This document shows, piece after piece, positions 33,333 to 42,039 of a stretch of 64,000 bases of DNA. The stretch covers positions 248,001 to 312,000 of the forward strand of contig NZ_HF545616.1 of the NCBI RefSeq assembly GCF_000723465.1. Direction: 5' to 3'. The DNA is from Ruminococcus bicirculans (ex Wegman et al. 2014) (GTDB lineage: Bacteria > Bacillota > Clostridia > Oscillospirales > Ruminococcaceae). The stretch's first letter is position 1; each line of letters opens with the position of its first letter. Below the pieces are notes generated by a model, which saw nothing but the letters and a program-made list of their open reading frames with translations, did no database searches and was not told the origin of the DNA. Position numbers and translations under genes: made by a program.

Positions 33333-35186
33333 TCACCTTCCTCCTACCGAACCAAACAACGCAGCCTTGTAAGCAGGAGCAATGACCTGCAGCAGATACC
33401 TCTCATTACCACACCGATACAGGCAAGTACCTCGTTCGGGATACTTGATAAGACTGTACTCTGACTCTTCCAACTGTAAGGTGTCAATGAATGCCGTCGG
33501 CGAGATATTTCCCGGATTGAACAGAAAATGATGTACAGGAATAGAAAACAGCGGCTTTGTGAACTCCTTTATCTCAGGCAGCAGAAAGTCCTCGATATTC
33601 TGACTTGCCAGAATAAACGAGGACTCTTTCTTACGCACACGTTTCATACCGTTACGAATATATTCTATCGCCGTCATATTAGTGAGGAATAAATACAGCT
33701 CATCAACTGCCGCAACAGTATTTCCTTTGCCTAAAAGCTGATCAGACATATATGACAAGATGTTGAACAGCAGAGTATCTTTCAGCCGCTTGTTCGTATC
33801 CATAAGACCCTTTACGCCGAAACAGATAAACTCACCGTCCTTGATGTTTGTTCTGCCGTTGAAATATTTCGACTCTGCACCCTTGCACATTGAGTGCAAT
33901 CCCAAACAGATATTCTGCAATATTTCTTCGGTGTAGAGGTGTTTTTTAGCATTATCAAACGCCATAAATTCTTTTTCAACTAACTCATACAGGTCTGACA
34001 TTACAGGATAGTCACAGCTTTCCAGCTTATCGAGATCTGTAAGATCGTCAATTCCGAAACGTGCATACAGCTTCATAAGCATTATCTCTATTGTGTCGAT
34101 CTCTGCGTCTGTGAAGTCTTTGTATGCTCTGAAAAAGTCTTTTAGATAGCTGATGTGCTGACTTAAACGGGTTACTTTTCGGAATGTTTCAGGGCTGTCA
34201 CCGGTTTCCTTTTCTTGATTTTCAGGGCGAGAACTTTCTGACCACGCTTTGGGCTCAAGCGGATTTATCATAAACTCGCCCGACATCATATCAATGTATG
34301 TTCCGCCAAGGTTATTGCACAGGTCCTCATATTCGTGTTCAGGGTCTAAGCACAGTATAGATTTGCCTGATTCACGCTGATTGCACAACAGCAGTTTCAT
34401 AAGATAAGATTTGCCCTGACCGCTGTTGCCAAGTATCAAAATGTTCGAGTTGGTTTTGTCCTCGGTTCGCTTGTCAAAGTCAACAAGAATGTTAGTTCCA
34501 AACTTGTCACGGCCAATATATATGCCTTTTTCGTCAGTCTTACCTGAATAGTTCAGCGGATAAAGATCAGCCACAGAGCTTGCAGGCAGCACTCTTTCAA
34601 ACTGACTTGCAAACACGTTATTGCCCGCAGGATGAACAGACAAGAATCCCTCTTTCTGTCGTAACAGCAGTCTGTCAACGGATATTTTGGAACGTGTCAG
34701 TTCCATTTGAATATCAGCCTGCAGTTCTTTCAGCTTATCCTCAGTACTTGCTTTTAGCTCGATAAACACGGCTGTATGCAGGAGCGGCTCTTTATTCCTT
34801 CTAAGCTCCGACAGCAGTTCTACCACATCGTCAATGTTGTTCTGAGCCTTTATGCTCTCGTTGACGTCATTTGTGGTGGTCATCATATGGTTTTTCCTCA
34901 TTGCCTGCTGAACGATCTTCCTTTGCTCCATGCTTGTAACAAGTCGGTTGTAGATACGGAGCGTTACACCGTTCCTGTCCGCAAGGTGAGCAAGTATAGC
35001 CGTTTCTTCCGTACTTGGCGGATACTCCGTCACCGCCCAGCAGGACTTGTAGAAGTTTCCGCAGATGTAGTGGTCGGTGTAAAAGCGGATCACGCCCGGC
35101 ATGGTGCGGTCGAAAAAGTCCTTTGCTTCCACTATCTCAAGCTGCTCATCAGACAGTTCTTTTTTCTTCTGCTTTTTAGTTCTCAT
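33333..35186 (-). CDS. VirB4-family conjugation ATPase
   Basis: 617 residues from ATG 35186 (GGAGG seven bases upstream; longer in-frame starts overlap the previous gene more). Walker A is ILGNSGQGKSYLMKLLL and Walker B-like residues occur in VAAVDELYLFLTNM, followed by SFILASQNIEDFLLP. The N-terminal part is the CagE/TrbE-like region. VirB4 powers substrate movement and pilus/channel assembly at the inner face of the membrane. Overlaps the upstream gene by 11 nt. Confidence 0.92.
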   Translation of the reverse strand: MRTKKQKKKELSDEQLEIVEAKDFFDRTMPGVIRFYTDHYICGNFYKSCWAVTEYPPSTEETAILAHLADRNGVTLRIYNRLVTSMEQRKIVQQAMRKNHMMTTTNDVNESIKAQNNIDDVVELLSELRRNKEPLLHTAVFIELKASTEDKLKELQADIQMELTRSKISVDRLLLRQKEGFLSVHPAGNNVFASQFERVLPASSVADLYPLNYSGKTDEKGIYIGRDKFGTNILVDFDKRTEDKTNSNILILGNSGQGKSYLMKLLLCNQRESGKSILCLDPEHEYEDLCNNLGGTYIDMMSGEFMINPLEPKAWSESSRPENQEKETGDSPETFRKVTRLSQHISYLKDFFRAYKDFTDAEIDTIEIMLMKLYARFGIDDLTDLDKLESCDYPVMSDLYELVEKEFMAFDNAKKHLYTEEILQNICLGLHSMCKGAESKYFNGRTNIKDGEFICFGVKGLMDTNKRLKDTLLFNILSYMSDQLLGKGNTVAAVDELYLFLTNMTAIEYIRNGMKRVRKKESSFILASQNIEDFLLPEIKEFTKPLFSIPVHHFLFNPGNISPTAFIDTLQLEESEYSLIKYPERGTCLYRCGNERYLLQVIAPAYKAALFGSVGGR

Positions 35187-35757
35187 TTGTTTTCGCCTCC
35201 AAATCAAATTCGGTTTCTCCCTCGATATCGGGTATCTCATCGCCTGAAATACTCGTTCCGAAATACAGTGCCAGCATACGCTTGATCTCAGGCTTAGTCA
35301 TTCTCCTAGCCGCAAAACCGTGCTCCGATATTGCCTTATCCACACGATTCAGCGTGCTGAATATCTGCTCGTCCTTTTCACGTCTGAACCGCACAGCAAA
35401 CATAAACTGCCTTGCCGTGGACATCTCAATCTGTATCTCATCAAGAAAATCATAGTCAGCTTGCAGCAGTTTTCTGACCGCCTCGTTCTGCTCTTTTTCA
35501 AGCCTTTTCCTGAGATGATTTTTATTGCTGTCAAAACACTCGCAGGAGTCCAATGCCAGTATTTCTAGGTCAGGTATGGTACTCAATAACATCATAAGAT
35601 GATGTATTTTGACATCGATATTAGCTGCTGACAGAACAGAAATATTGGTAGGTTCTACGTTGAAAAAAGCAAGCTCGGCTTTGTCGGTCTTTACACCGAA
35701 ACGAGTAAAGCGTTCAAGACCTATCAAGCCCTGAACGCTGTTTTTGTTCTTTGTCAT
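35176..35757 (-). CDS. conserved transfer protein upstream of VirB4
   Basis: 193 residues starting MTKNKNSVQGLIGLERFTRFG and with a strongly charged central helix (KNHLRKRLEKEQNEAVRKLL). No membrane segment. In Gram-positive elements a protein of this type precedes VirB4 and resembles its N-terminal domain (split or partner protein). The acidic tail (DEIPDIEGETEFDLEAK) is notable. Its stop overlaps VirB4's start by 11 nt and its start meets the PrgI-like gene's stop. Confidence 0.75.
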   Translation of the reverse strand: MTKNKNSVQGLIGLERFTRFGVKTDKAELAFFNVEPTNISVLSAANIDVKIHHLMMLLSTIPDLEILALDSCECFDSNKNHLRKRLEKEQNEAVRKLLQADYDFLDEIQIEMSTARQFMFAVRFRREKDEQIFSTLNRVDKAISEHGFAARRMTKPEIKRMLALYFGTSISGDEIPDIEGETEFDLEAKTNEN

Positions 35758-36024
35758 TTAAAATTTCCTCCATAAATACAATTGCTGTGAAGTCAGAAAA
35801 AACTTCACAGCGTTAAAAATATAGTCTATGATCGAAGTTTCGTCAGCTCTCAGGCTAAGAAATGCATAAGATGTTGTTGCCGCTATGGGAAGAACGTTCC
35901 ACAGATTCACAAGCACGACCACCGACAGGATCAGCCCTGTGCAGATAATGATAAAGTCACGGACGTTCCAGAACCACAGTTTGACGTTAGCTTTTAGGTT
36001 TTCGGGATAGATGTAGGTTTTCAT
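35758..36024 (-). CDS. PrgI/VirB3-like small membrane protein
   Basis: 88 residues. N-terminal YIYPENLKANVKLWFWNVRD is followed by two close membrane helices (FIIICTGLILSVVVLVNLW and a second at about 48-66). This is the layout of PrgI/VirB3-like channel proteins encoded just before VirB4. SD AGGAGG precedes ATG 36024. A strong terminator lies 16 nt upstream of the start, so this gene begins a new transcript or relies on read-through. Confidence 0.75.
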   Translation of the reverse strand: MKTYIYPENLKANVKLWFWNVRDFIIICTGLILSVVVLVNLWNVLPIAATTSYAFLSLRADETSIIDYIFNAVKFFLTSQQLYLWRKF

Positions 36025-36039
36025 TTTATCAGACCTCCT

Positions 36040-36074
36040 AAAAAAAGAACTCCGAAATTGCTTTCAGAGTTCTT
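36040..36074 (-). terminator. strong terminator just upstream of the PrgI-like gene
   Basis: Minus strand: AAGAACTC-tgaaagcaatttcg-GAGTTCTT followed by TTTTT. It directly follows a tRNA-like 3' half ending in CCA. Confidence 0.85.
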
Positions 36075-36166
36075 GGTGAGATGCAAGGGATTCGAACCCT
36101 TGATGGCACTTATATATAATAATTTCAATAAAACATCATACTTGGTACATTCACAAGAATCATCTC
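36074..36166 (-). other. degenerate tRNA-like sequence ending in CCA
   Basis: Minus strand: the T-arm AAGGG-TTCGAAT-CCCTT is perfect and is followed by GCATCTC, A and CCA. An upstream GAGATGA pairs with six of seven acceptor bases, and CTTG...CAAG could be a D-stem, giving a 93-nt class II size. There is no canonical anticodon arm and no GG in the D-loop, so it is not a working tRNA. It may be a tRNA 3' fragment captured from an old attachment site. Confidence 0.5.
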
Positions 36167-36211
36167 AAAAGTGCCACTTATAGCCTTTCTTAGAAATGCT
36201 TTAAATCCCAT
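36125..36211 (-). CDS. possible 28-residue peptide
   Basis: MGFKAFLRKAISGTFEMILV continuing to NVPSMMFY and stop, with a perfect GGAGG six bases before ATG 36211. Amphipathic and hydrophobic; small hydrophobic peptides often sit here in transfer operons. It overlaps the tRNA-like sequence, so one of the two readings may be chance. Confidence 0.4.
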   Translation of the reverse strand: MGFKAFLRKAISGTFEMILVNVPSMMFY

Positions 36212-36384
36212 ATTACCGCCTCCGATAAAATCAAGATCAAATAAACTCAATATACTTACCATTAACGAAATAATATCTATTGGAATTTCCAGTGTGCTGA
36301 TGCTAAAAATTGAAATTATTACTATCCAAACATATTGTACCACATTAAATCATAGAAAGCAATATAAAAATATGAATTTAAGTT

Positions 36385-37320
36385 TTATGCATTATGTTTC
36401 AGCATACCGACCGCTTTAGCTCCAATAGAAACCGTATGGCTAACAGACATCATATTGACTCTCACACTGGTATCCAATCCATACATCTGAGCTATCCTCG
36501 GCACTTCAGTAGCTGACAGGCAAATGCCCACTGCAATAAGAGGGTGCTGAGTGTAAGTCAGCAATCCTAGATAAAGTATCACAGTCTGCAAAAAGGCTGT
36601 AAGACAGGTCGCTATCACTTGTTTGCACCAGCTTGAAAAGCCGTCTGTAAAGCCTCTGGGAATGCCTATCATATATATACTTCCCACTGCTATCTGACAC
36701 AGCATTATGCCGCCTCGCTTGATGTTCGCAAACACGACCTTTACCGTGCAGTAACCGAAAAGTATGATAAAAAACAGGCTGAAAAGTGAAACGTCAGATG
36801 CAAGAACATACAGCACAGAAAGCCCCGAATCGGCTATAGTGCTGTATGTGTCAGACAAAAACACCCCAAGCAGATCATAGGAAAATGAACCCTGCAAAGC
36901 TATGCACAGCTCGTAAAGCCGCTGTGGGACTACCGCAAAGAGAGCCGCCGCCATAAAGCCTTTTATCACATTCACACAGGTCTGCCTGATGTTAGCCGCT
37001 CCCGACTCGTATGCCATAGCAGTGTCAAAAACCGCCATGACAAGACCGCAGACAAAAAGCATCCAACCGAGAGCCTGAAACAGACTGACAAAGGTCCTCA
37101 CCCAGGCAAGAGAGAACAGATCGGTTGCCGACTGATCTATGAACATAAAAAGCTCTGCCACCGCACCGTAGACCTTGTTGAAAAGCCACTCGAACATAAT
37201 GTCCCACACAGCGTCGGATATTGCGTCTACCGCTCCGCCTATGGTGCTGTCCCACAAGCTTGATATCCCGTCGCCTATCCAGTCGATAGCGTCAGATATC
37301 CAATCAAACAAGCTTATCAC
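36385..37320 (-). CDS. VirB6/TrbL-like polytopic transfer protein
   Basis: 311 residues. An amphipathic repeat-like N-terminus rich in Asp-Ala-Ile-Asp (DWISDAIDWIGDGISSLWDS) precedes six or so membrane helices (VRTFVSLFQALGWMLFVCGL and others). It fits VirB6/TrbL channel proteins of Gram-positive type IV secretion. It overlaps the end of the HTH gene by 17 nt. Complete. Confidence 0.82.
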   Translation of the reverse strand: MISLFDWISDAIDWIGDGISSLWDSTIGGAVDAISDAVWDIMFEWLFNKVYGAVAELFMFIDQSATDLFSLAWVRTFVSLFQALGWMLFVCGLVMAVFDTAMAYESGAANIRQTCVNVIKGFMAAALFAVVPQRLYELCIALQGSFSYDLLGVFLSDTYSTIADSGLSVLYVLASDVSLFSLFFIILFGYCTVKVVFANIKRGGIMLCQIAVGSIYMIGIPRGFTDGFSSWCKQVIATCLTAFLQTVILYLGLLTYTQHPLIAVGICLSATEVPRIAQMYGLDTSVRVNMMSVSHTVSIGAKAVGMLKHNA

Positions 37321-37609
37321 CTCGTTTCTCGGATCGATTTGTATTAGTTATCTCTCCCTTTATGCGGTACAGAGAACTCCGCCGACCGCCTTGTGGGTGA
37401 TAACGGGGGAAACGCTCTAACGATCCGCTTTCTTCAAGCTCGTTAAAAGCACGAAACACCGTGCTTTTTGAAATGCTCAGATCTTCCGCTATTCTTCTCA
37501 CAGATGGAAAACATTCGCCGTTTTTGTCGGCGCGGTTTGCCAGATAGCAGTAAATGGACACAGCTTTGTGGCTAAGTCCCAAATCGTAGATCCTTCTCGG
37601 TAATATCAA
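37304..37609 (-). CDS. winged-helix (HTH_36-like) DNA-binding protein
   Basis: 101 residues. LSHKAVSIYCYLANRADKNG and CFPSVRRIAEDLSISKSTVFRAFNELEESG form a winged helix-turn-helix like those in replication initiator N-domains and HTH_36 proteins. It lies between the coupling protein and VirB6 genes and may control the transfer operon. The tail is basic. Confidence 0.8.
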   Translation of the reverse strand: MILPRRIYDLGLSHKAVSIYCYLANRADKNGECFPSVRRIAEDLSISKSTVFRAFNELEESGSLERFPRYHPQGGRRSSLYRIKGEITNTNRSEKRGDKLV

Positions 37610-37624
37610 TAAACATCACTCCTT

Positions 37625-39415
37625 TTATGTCTTGACATTGGTCTTTTTCTTTGGCTCTTCCTCAAATTCCACAGGCAGCATATCTTTTTTCTTCTGAGGA
37701 TATTTGATTTCAATATCACGAATAAGCTCGTCACGCTCCTTGTATGAAACATTTCTTGCGGTCTTATCGGGAAGTTTGTATTCTTCTTCAAACTTGATAC
37801 CCCATTTGAAGAACAGTTTTAATTTGCTTATCATCGGGTGTGTTCCTGTTTTCATAACGATAAACTGTCCTTTAGGCATGGACTTTAATTCGTCCACAGT
37901 CATAAGCGGTCTGCCTATCATCTGCAATGACTGAGATCTGTCCCTGCCGTTTGATATAGAACCGCTTAATACCGTCTGTTCGCCCAAAGCTTTTGAAAGC
38001 ACCTCTGCACTCTGGCTGTTTGGTGCAAATCCGCCGAACACAGTAAGCTGAGTGTTGTCAGTTATTATCTCCATACCCTGTTTCCCGTAGTTCTGTTCAA
38101 GCTGTGCAAAGGACTGTATTATCGCCACAATGGATATTTTTCTTGAACGTCCTGCGGAGAACATAGATTCAGCACCCTCTATCTTAGGAAAAGTTCCAAA
38201 CTCGTCGCAGTAGAACATAACTCTGTTTTTAAGCTTTCCGCCGTTTTCATCTGCAATGACTAATATCTCACGGTATAGCTGTTGGATCAAAAGTGAAACC
38301 ATAAAATATTTGCTCGTATCTTCTTCGGGAAGAACAATAAAAATAGCAGACTTTTCATTGCAGAACTTCTCGGCGTCTATCGCCGTTCCAAAACACAGCA
38401 TTTGTTCAAGTTCAGAATCAAGAAAACTGTTGAGCCTTGAAAGTGCAGTCGACATTACAGAAAGCATAGACTGGTCGGACGCATTCAGAGCCGCTCCTGC
38501 AAGCCATTTGGCTTTGTGTTCGCTTGGAAGCTTGTCCATAAGCTTTGAAAAATACATTTTAGGTTTTGCTTTCGGGTCTGGCTGATACTTTGCCAAAAGG
38601 TCCTGTATCAGCTTGAACACCGAAACGATGTGACGTTCGTTCTTTTCGCCGAACTCCGCAAGTAAAAGAATAACGGAAGCAAGCAGACCCTCAGCCGCAT
38701 CGTAGAAAAAAGCGTTTTGTCCGTAGCTGTGGCTGTCACCGCCGCCGATGTTGATTATTGTTTTTGCTGTGATCTTAGCATATTTCTCAGCCTTTGCTTT
38801 CGCTGAAAGATTGTTTTTATCGGACAGATAAATGTCCATATACTTGTTTACAAGATGCAGGATATTGTTTTCGTCTGAGCGTGTAGGGTTACGCAGATCA
38901 AGCACAGAAACATTGTAGCCGTAATACTTGCTTGCGATAGTACCATAATTTCGTGCCACATCTCCCTTTGTATCCGTCGAGATAAACGACATTCCGCTTG
39001 CACAAGCGAGTTCGATGTTAGGGTACAAGAAGTATGCGGTCTTGCCGACTCCTGCCGCTCCTATCATAAGCGTATGGACATCACCGGTATCCACAAGTGC
39101 AACAGTTTTCTTTCCTGAACCTCTGCACCCGACCACAGTTCCCTGAATAACATCTCCGTTAGAGCTTTGCGGAAGATTTTCTCCCTTACGCCATTTATCA
39201 GGCTCGAATGGCAGAGGGATAAAAGTACGTTTTATCTCAGCTTTTGTCGCCCACCTCGCAGTTCCGTGCTGTCCATTGCCGACTTTTTTTGCCTTTATTC
39301 CGTTAAGCGATTTGTTGTCAAGCAGATTTACTACCACTAAAAAGGCAATGAAAATTACAACAAGTACGCCTATTAAAAACATTTGTCTATCATTCAATTT
39401 CTCACTTCCGATCAT
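37625..39415 (-). CDS. VirD4/TraG-type coupling protein
   Basis: 596 residues: an N-terminal membrane helix (MFLIGVLVVIFIAFLVVVNL), then GNGQHGTARWATKAEI typical of TraG proteins, Walker A MIGAAGVGKTAYFLYP, Walker B VMFYCDEFGTFPK, and IIQSFAQLEQNYG. This ATPase hands the relaxosome to the secretion channel. The SD before ATG 39415 is weak; a TTG 18 nt downstream is better spaced but would remove little. Downstream HTH gene follows by 15 nt. Confidence 0.93.
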   Translation of the reverse strand: MIGSEKLNDRQMFLIGVLVVIFIAFLVVVNLLDNKSLNGIKAKKVGNGQHGTARWATKAEIKRTFIPLPFEPDKWRKGENLPQSSNGDVIQGTVVGCRGSGKKTVALVDTGDVHTLMIGAAGVGKTAYFLYPNIELACASGMSFISTDTKGDVARNYGTIASKYYGYNVSVLDLRNPTRSDENNILHLVNKYMDIYLSDKNNLSAKAKAEKYAKITAKTIINIGGGDSHSYGQNAFFYDAAEGLLASVILLLAEFGEKNERHIVSVFKLIQDLLAKYQPDPKAKPKMYFSKLMDKLPSEHKAKWLAGAALNASDQSMLSVMSTALSRLNSFLDSELEQMLCFGTAIDAEKFCNEKSAIFIVLPEEDTSKYFMVSLLIQQLYREILVIADENGGKLKNRVMFYCDEFGTFPKIEGAESMFSAGRSRKISIVAIIQSFAQLEQNYGKQGMEIITDNTQLTVFGGFAPNSQSAEVLSKALGEQTVLSGSISNGRDRSQSLQMIGRPLMTVDELKSMPKGQFIVMKTGTHPMISKLKLFFKWGIKFEEEYKLPDKTARNVSYKERDELIRDIEIKYPQKKKDMLPVEFEEEPKKKTNVKT

Positions 39416-39493
39416 ATAATATTCTTTCTTTTGTATTTAATAAGATAGTTAGTTTGTTATCTTCAAGGTATTGCGCTGTGAGGCGGAGGGTAT

Positions 39494-39519
39494 AGCAATA
39501 GCCGCAAACGGCTATTGCT
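39494..39519. repeat. hairpin between primase-like and coupling-protein genes
   Basis: AGCAATAGCCG-caaa-CGGCTATTGCT, perfect 11-bp arms in the 163-bp gap. A second stem GAGGACT/AGTCCTC lies at 39533-39548. No long T-run on the minus side; could be an attenuator or processing site. Confidence 0.6.
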
Positions 39520-39578
39520 GCAAGTTTTTCTTAGAGGACTAAGTCCTCTATTTTGCTTTACAAAACCAAAAAACTTGA

Positions 39579-40979
39579 TCAGCTGAATTCCATACAAGGT
39601 TCGGGTTCGGGAACAATATCAATATCCTCATTCTGCTCCTGAATGGAAACGCTTAAAGTTTCCTCAACCGATAATCTGACAGCCCTATCCGCAAGCTGAT
39701 ACAGCAGTTTTGCCGTATTTACCGATTGCTCACGGGTACGAGCTGTTTGTCTTAGATCTTTCATTACTTCAGTAACACATTCCTGCAAATTTCTTTGCTT
39801 AGCGGCTGCTTTGCCTTTATCTGTGTACGGCTTGTACTCTGCTTTCAGCTTGGCTCTGAGCTTTGCAAACATATCCTTTTCACAGCTTTTATCAATAAAA
39901 AACGCCGAGCCTGCAAGTGCATACTCGGCGAGATATTTGTATTGTTCGTTTTTGAAGGCCGCATAGATCTGAGACGTCAGCTTATCCGGACGGCATTTGA
40001 GATACTGCAGATTTTCCGCCTGACAATGATATTCTTCCTTATGCTTGTTTGGTACAGCAGGCAAAGCATAAACGCCATTCTTCTCCTTTAGCACCTCGTT
40101 CCAATCTTTGTACGGCGGTGCAAGGCGTTTTACGTTTGAATATCCGTTCTCATTTAGGATATCCCTTAGACGGTCAGCAGCCTCGATACCGCCCTCGTCA
40201 TTATCAACGCAGAGAATGACTTCTGACAGGTTAGAATGGTTCTTTAAAGCCGTTAAAACAGCATTTTCATAAACGCCGTTCATAGCGATGTAGCTGTGTT
40301 TCTGCCATTCTTTCGGATACAGCGTCAGAAAGCTCAGCATATCAATGGGAGCTTCAAATACATAAAGTCTTTTGCTTTCACCGAAATGTGCAAAGCTGTA
40401 TCTTGTGTCAGAACCTTGACAAGTGATCCTGAAACTATTGCCGTAAGAATTTGTTGAACGCTTGCTTGCCTGCCTTGGAACGCCGTTCTCATCAATTCCT
40501 ACAAACACGGCATTGTGATGTTCTTTATCCTCGTAAAGTGTGTGTTGCTTTGCAAAATGAGTTATGACCTCGGGAGCGATAAACCTCTGTTTTATGAGGT
40601 AGGCATAGACTCTGTGCATATTTGTGTTTGCTTGGGGCAGTCTGAACTCTTTCTTTTCTTCCTTTGCGATAGCTTTCGGCGGACTGTGGGACAGCGGAGT
40701 TACCCTCTGTCCCAGCAGTTCCTGAACGGCTGTCTGAAAGTCCATATCATAGAATTCCTGCATAAATTTTATTGCACCACCGCCAACCTGATTTTTATGG
40801 TCGAACCATTTTGACCCACGGATAGTTATACTGTCGTGCTTGCCTGAGCTGTCGTAATATATGAGCTTATGCTCTATGCCGACACGCTCAAGCTTTTCAC
40901 CTCGCACACGCAGGTATTCTGCCAAGTCTACGCTGTTAGCAAGCTGTTTTTGTTCGTCTGTGAATGGAATGTAGGGCAT
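39579..40979 (-). CDS. DUF3991/TOPRIM primase-like protein
   Basis: 466 residues. The N-terminal zinc-less primase-like part has WFDHKNQVGGGAIKFMQEFY and VYAYLIKQRFIAPEVITHFA. The TOPRIM part has LYVFEAPIDMLSFLTLYP and the acidic motif VILCVDNDEGGIEAADRL. Such proteins prime the transferred strand in the recipient. The C-terminal ~150 residues are charged and helical. GGCGGTGATG precedes ATG 40979. Confidence 0.88.
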   Translation of the reverse strand: MPYIPFTDEQKQLANSVDLAEYLRVRGEKLERVGIEHKLIYYDSSGKHDSITIRGSKWFDHKNQVGGGAIKFMQEFYDMDFQTAVQELLGQRVTPLSHSPPKAIAKEEKKEFRLPQANTNMHRVYAYLIKQRFIAPEVITHFAKQHTLYEDKEHHNAVFVGIDENGVPRQASKRSTNSYGNSFRITCQGSDTRYSFAHFGESKRLYVFEAPIDMLSFLTLYPKEWQKHSYIAMNGVYENAVLTALKNHSNLSEVILCVDNDEGGIEAADRLRDILNENGYSNVKRLAPPYKDWNEVLKEKNGVYALPAVPNKHKEEYHCQAENLQYLKCRPDKLTSQIYAAFKNEQYKYLAEYALAGSAFFIDKSCEKDMFAKLRAKLKAEYKPYTDKGKAAAKQRNLQECVTEVMKDLRQTARTREQSVNTAKLLYQLADRAVRLSVEETLSVSIQEQNEDIDIVPEPEPCMEFS

Positions 40980-40991
40980 TACATCACCGCC

Positions 40992-41690
40992 TTAATACTT
41001 TACATTTTCCACAAACTGACTCATCAGCTGCGAAAAACTCTGCCTCTCCATCATATCCGTACTGAGAAAAGCACCCGACACAACGGTCAGCTTGTTTTCA
41101 CTCAGCACAGCGTAGGTTTCCGTGTATCCGAACTGCGTCGCCATACCATCGGATTTCTGAACAGAGCCGTACTGCTGATACTTGCCCTTTGAAACAACAC
41201 TGCTTGTCATTCGGTAACTCGAAACAAAGTCATCTTCGGTGATACCGCTCATCTGTGCGGAGGTCTGTCCGAAGTAATAATCTCCGAAGTTTTCAAGGAT
41301 ATATTCCATATCGTGATCAAGATCACTCTGACTTAGATCAATACACAGAACATCGATCATACCGCCGCCGTTTGAGCCTTTCAAAGTAATTTTATTCACA
41401 CCGTTTGAGTTATCAATTTCGTTCTCAAAGGAACTGCCTTTCATTGCTTCTGTTACCAATGCGCTTATATCTGCAAAGCATATATTTGAATCGAAAAACT
41501 CCGCAATAAAGGTATCATATTTTACCTGTTCTTCATCGACGGTACTTTCAGCCTCCGAAGAGGCAGCCGCACTTACTGTCGGAGCGGCTGTTGTGACCGT
41601 TGTCTGCTCGGCTTTGAACGGCGGCGAGATATTTCCGCAGCCTGTAAGGATCACCGCAGACAGTACGGCGAATATAAGAATATTCTTCAT
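40992..41690 (-). CDS. lipoprotein of the transfer operon
   Basis: 232 residues with a lipoprotein signal (MKNILIFAVLSAVILTGC, Cys18 lipidated). A Thr/Ala/Glu-rich linker (TTVTTAAPTVSAAASSEAES) and a globular extracytoplasmic domain of unknown family follow. It is placed between the VirB2-like and primase genes. The C-terminal half resembles DUF4358-like lipoproteins in layout, but I cannot confirm it. Confidence 0.75.
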   Translation of the reverse strand: MKNILIFAVLSAVILTGCGNISPPFKAEQTTVTTAAPTVSAAASSEAESTVDEEQVKYDTFIAEFFDSNICFADISALVTEAMKGSSFENEIDNSNGVNKITLKGSNGGGMIDVLCIDLSQSDLDHDMEYILENFGDYYFGQTSAQMSGITEDDFVSSYRMTSSVVSKGKYQQYGSVQKSDGMATQFGYTETYAVLSENKLTVVSGAFLSTDMMERQSFSQLMSQFVENVKY

Positions 41691-41703
41691 TTGTCATACC
41701 TCC

Positions 41704-42039
41704 TTACACAATGGACCAGATATACAGCGGAGCGGTAAGTGTGAATATGAGGCAGGCGAAGATTATCGCAACAGGAGTCCATTCTATCTGTCCGTGCTTG
41801 CGGTAGTCCATATACATCGCACCTATCTTCACAAACAGCAATACCGCAAGGATAACATCAAGGCACGGAAAAACAACATTGTTCACCACCGACACTATCT
41901 GCGATCTGGCTGTGTTCCAAGTGCTTGTGACCGCTCCCGCAACATCGCCCGAAGCGTAGGCGGTGGTCGTAGGCATTGCGGCAAAGCAAAAAGCCCCTGC
42001 AAATGCCGCAGCCATTCTCTTTGTTTTGGCTCTTCTCAT
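41704..42039 (-). CDS. DUF3852/VirB2-like membrane protein
   Basis: 111 residues: an N-terminal signal-like helix with AYAS cleavage site, then two membrane helices (VVFPCLDVILAVLLFVKIGA and WTPVAIIFACLIFTLTAPLY). This is the VirB2-like pilin/channel layout seen in Gram-positive elements. ATG overlaps the adhesin stop (TAATG). Confidence 0.78.
   Translation of the reverse strand: MRRAKTKRMAAAFAGAFCFAAMPTTTAYASGDVAGAVTSTWNTARSQIVSVVNNVVFPCLDVILAVLLFVKIGAMYMDYRKHGQIEWTPVAIIFACLIFTLTAPLYIWSIV

Noticed and set aside
36074-36166. A functional tRNA gene
   Set aside because: No anticodon stem-loop can be formed and the D-loop lacks GG; kept only as a tRNA-like remnant.
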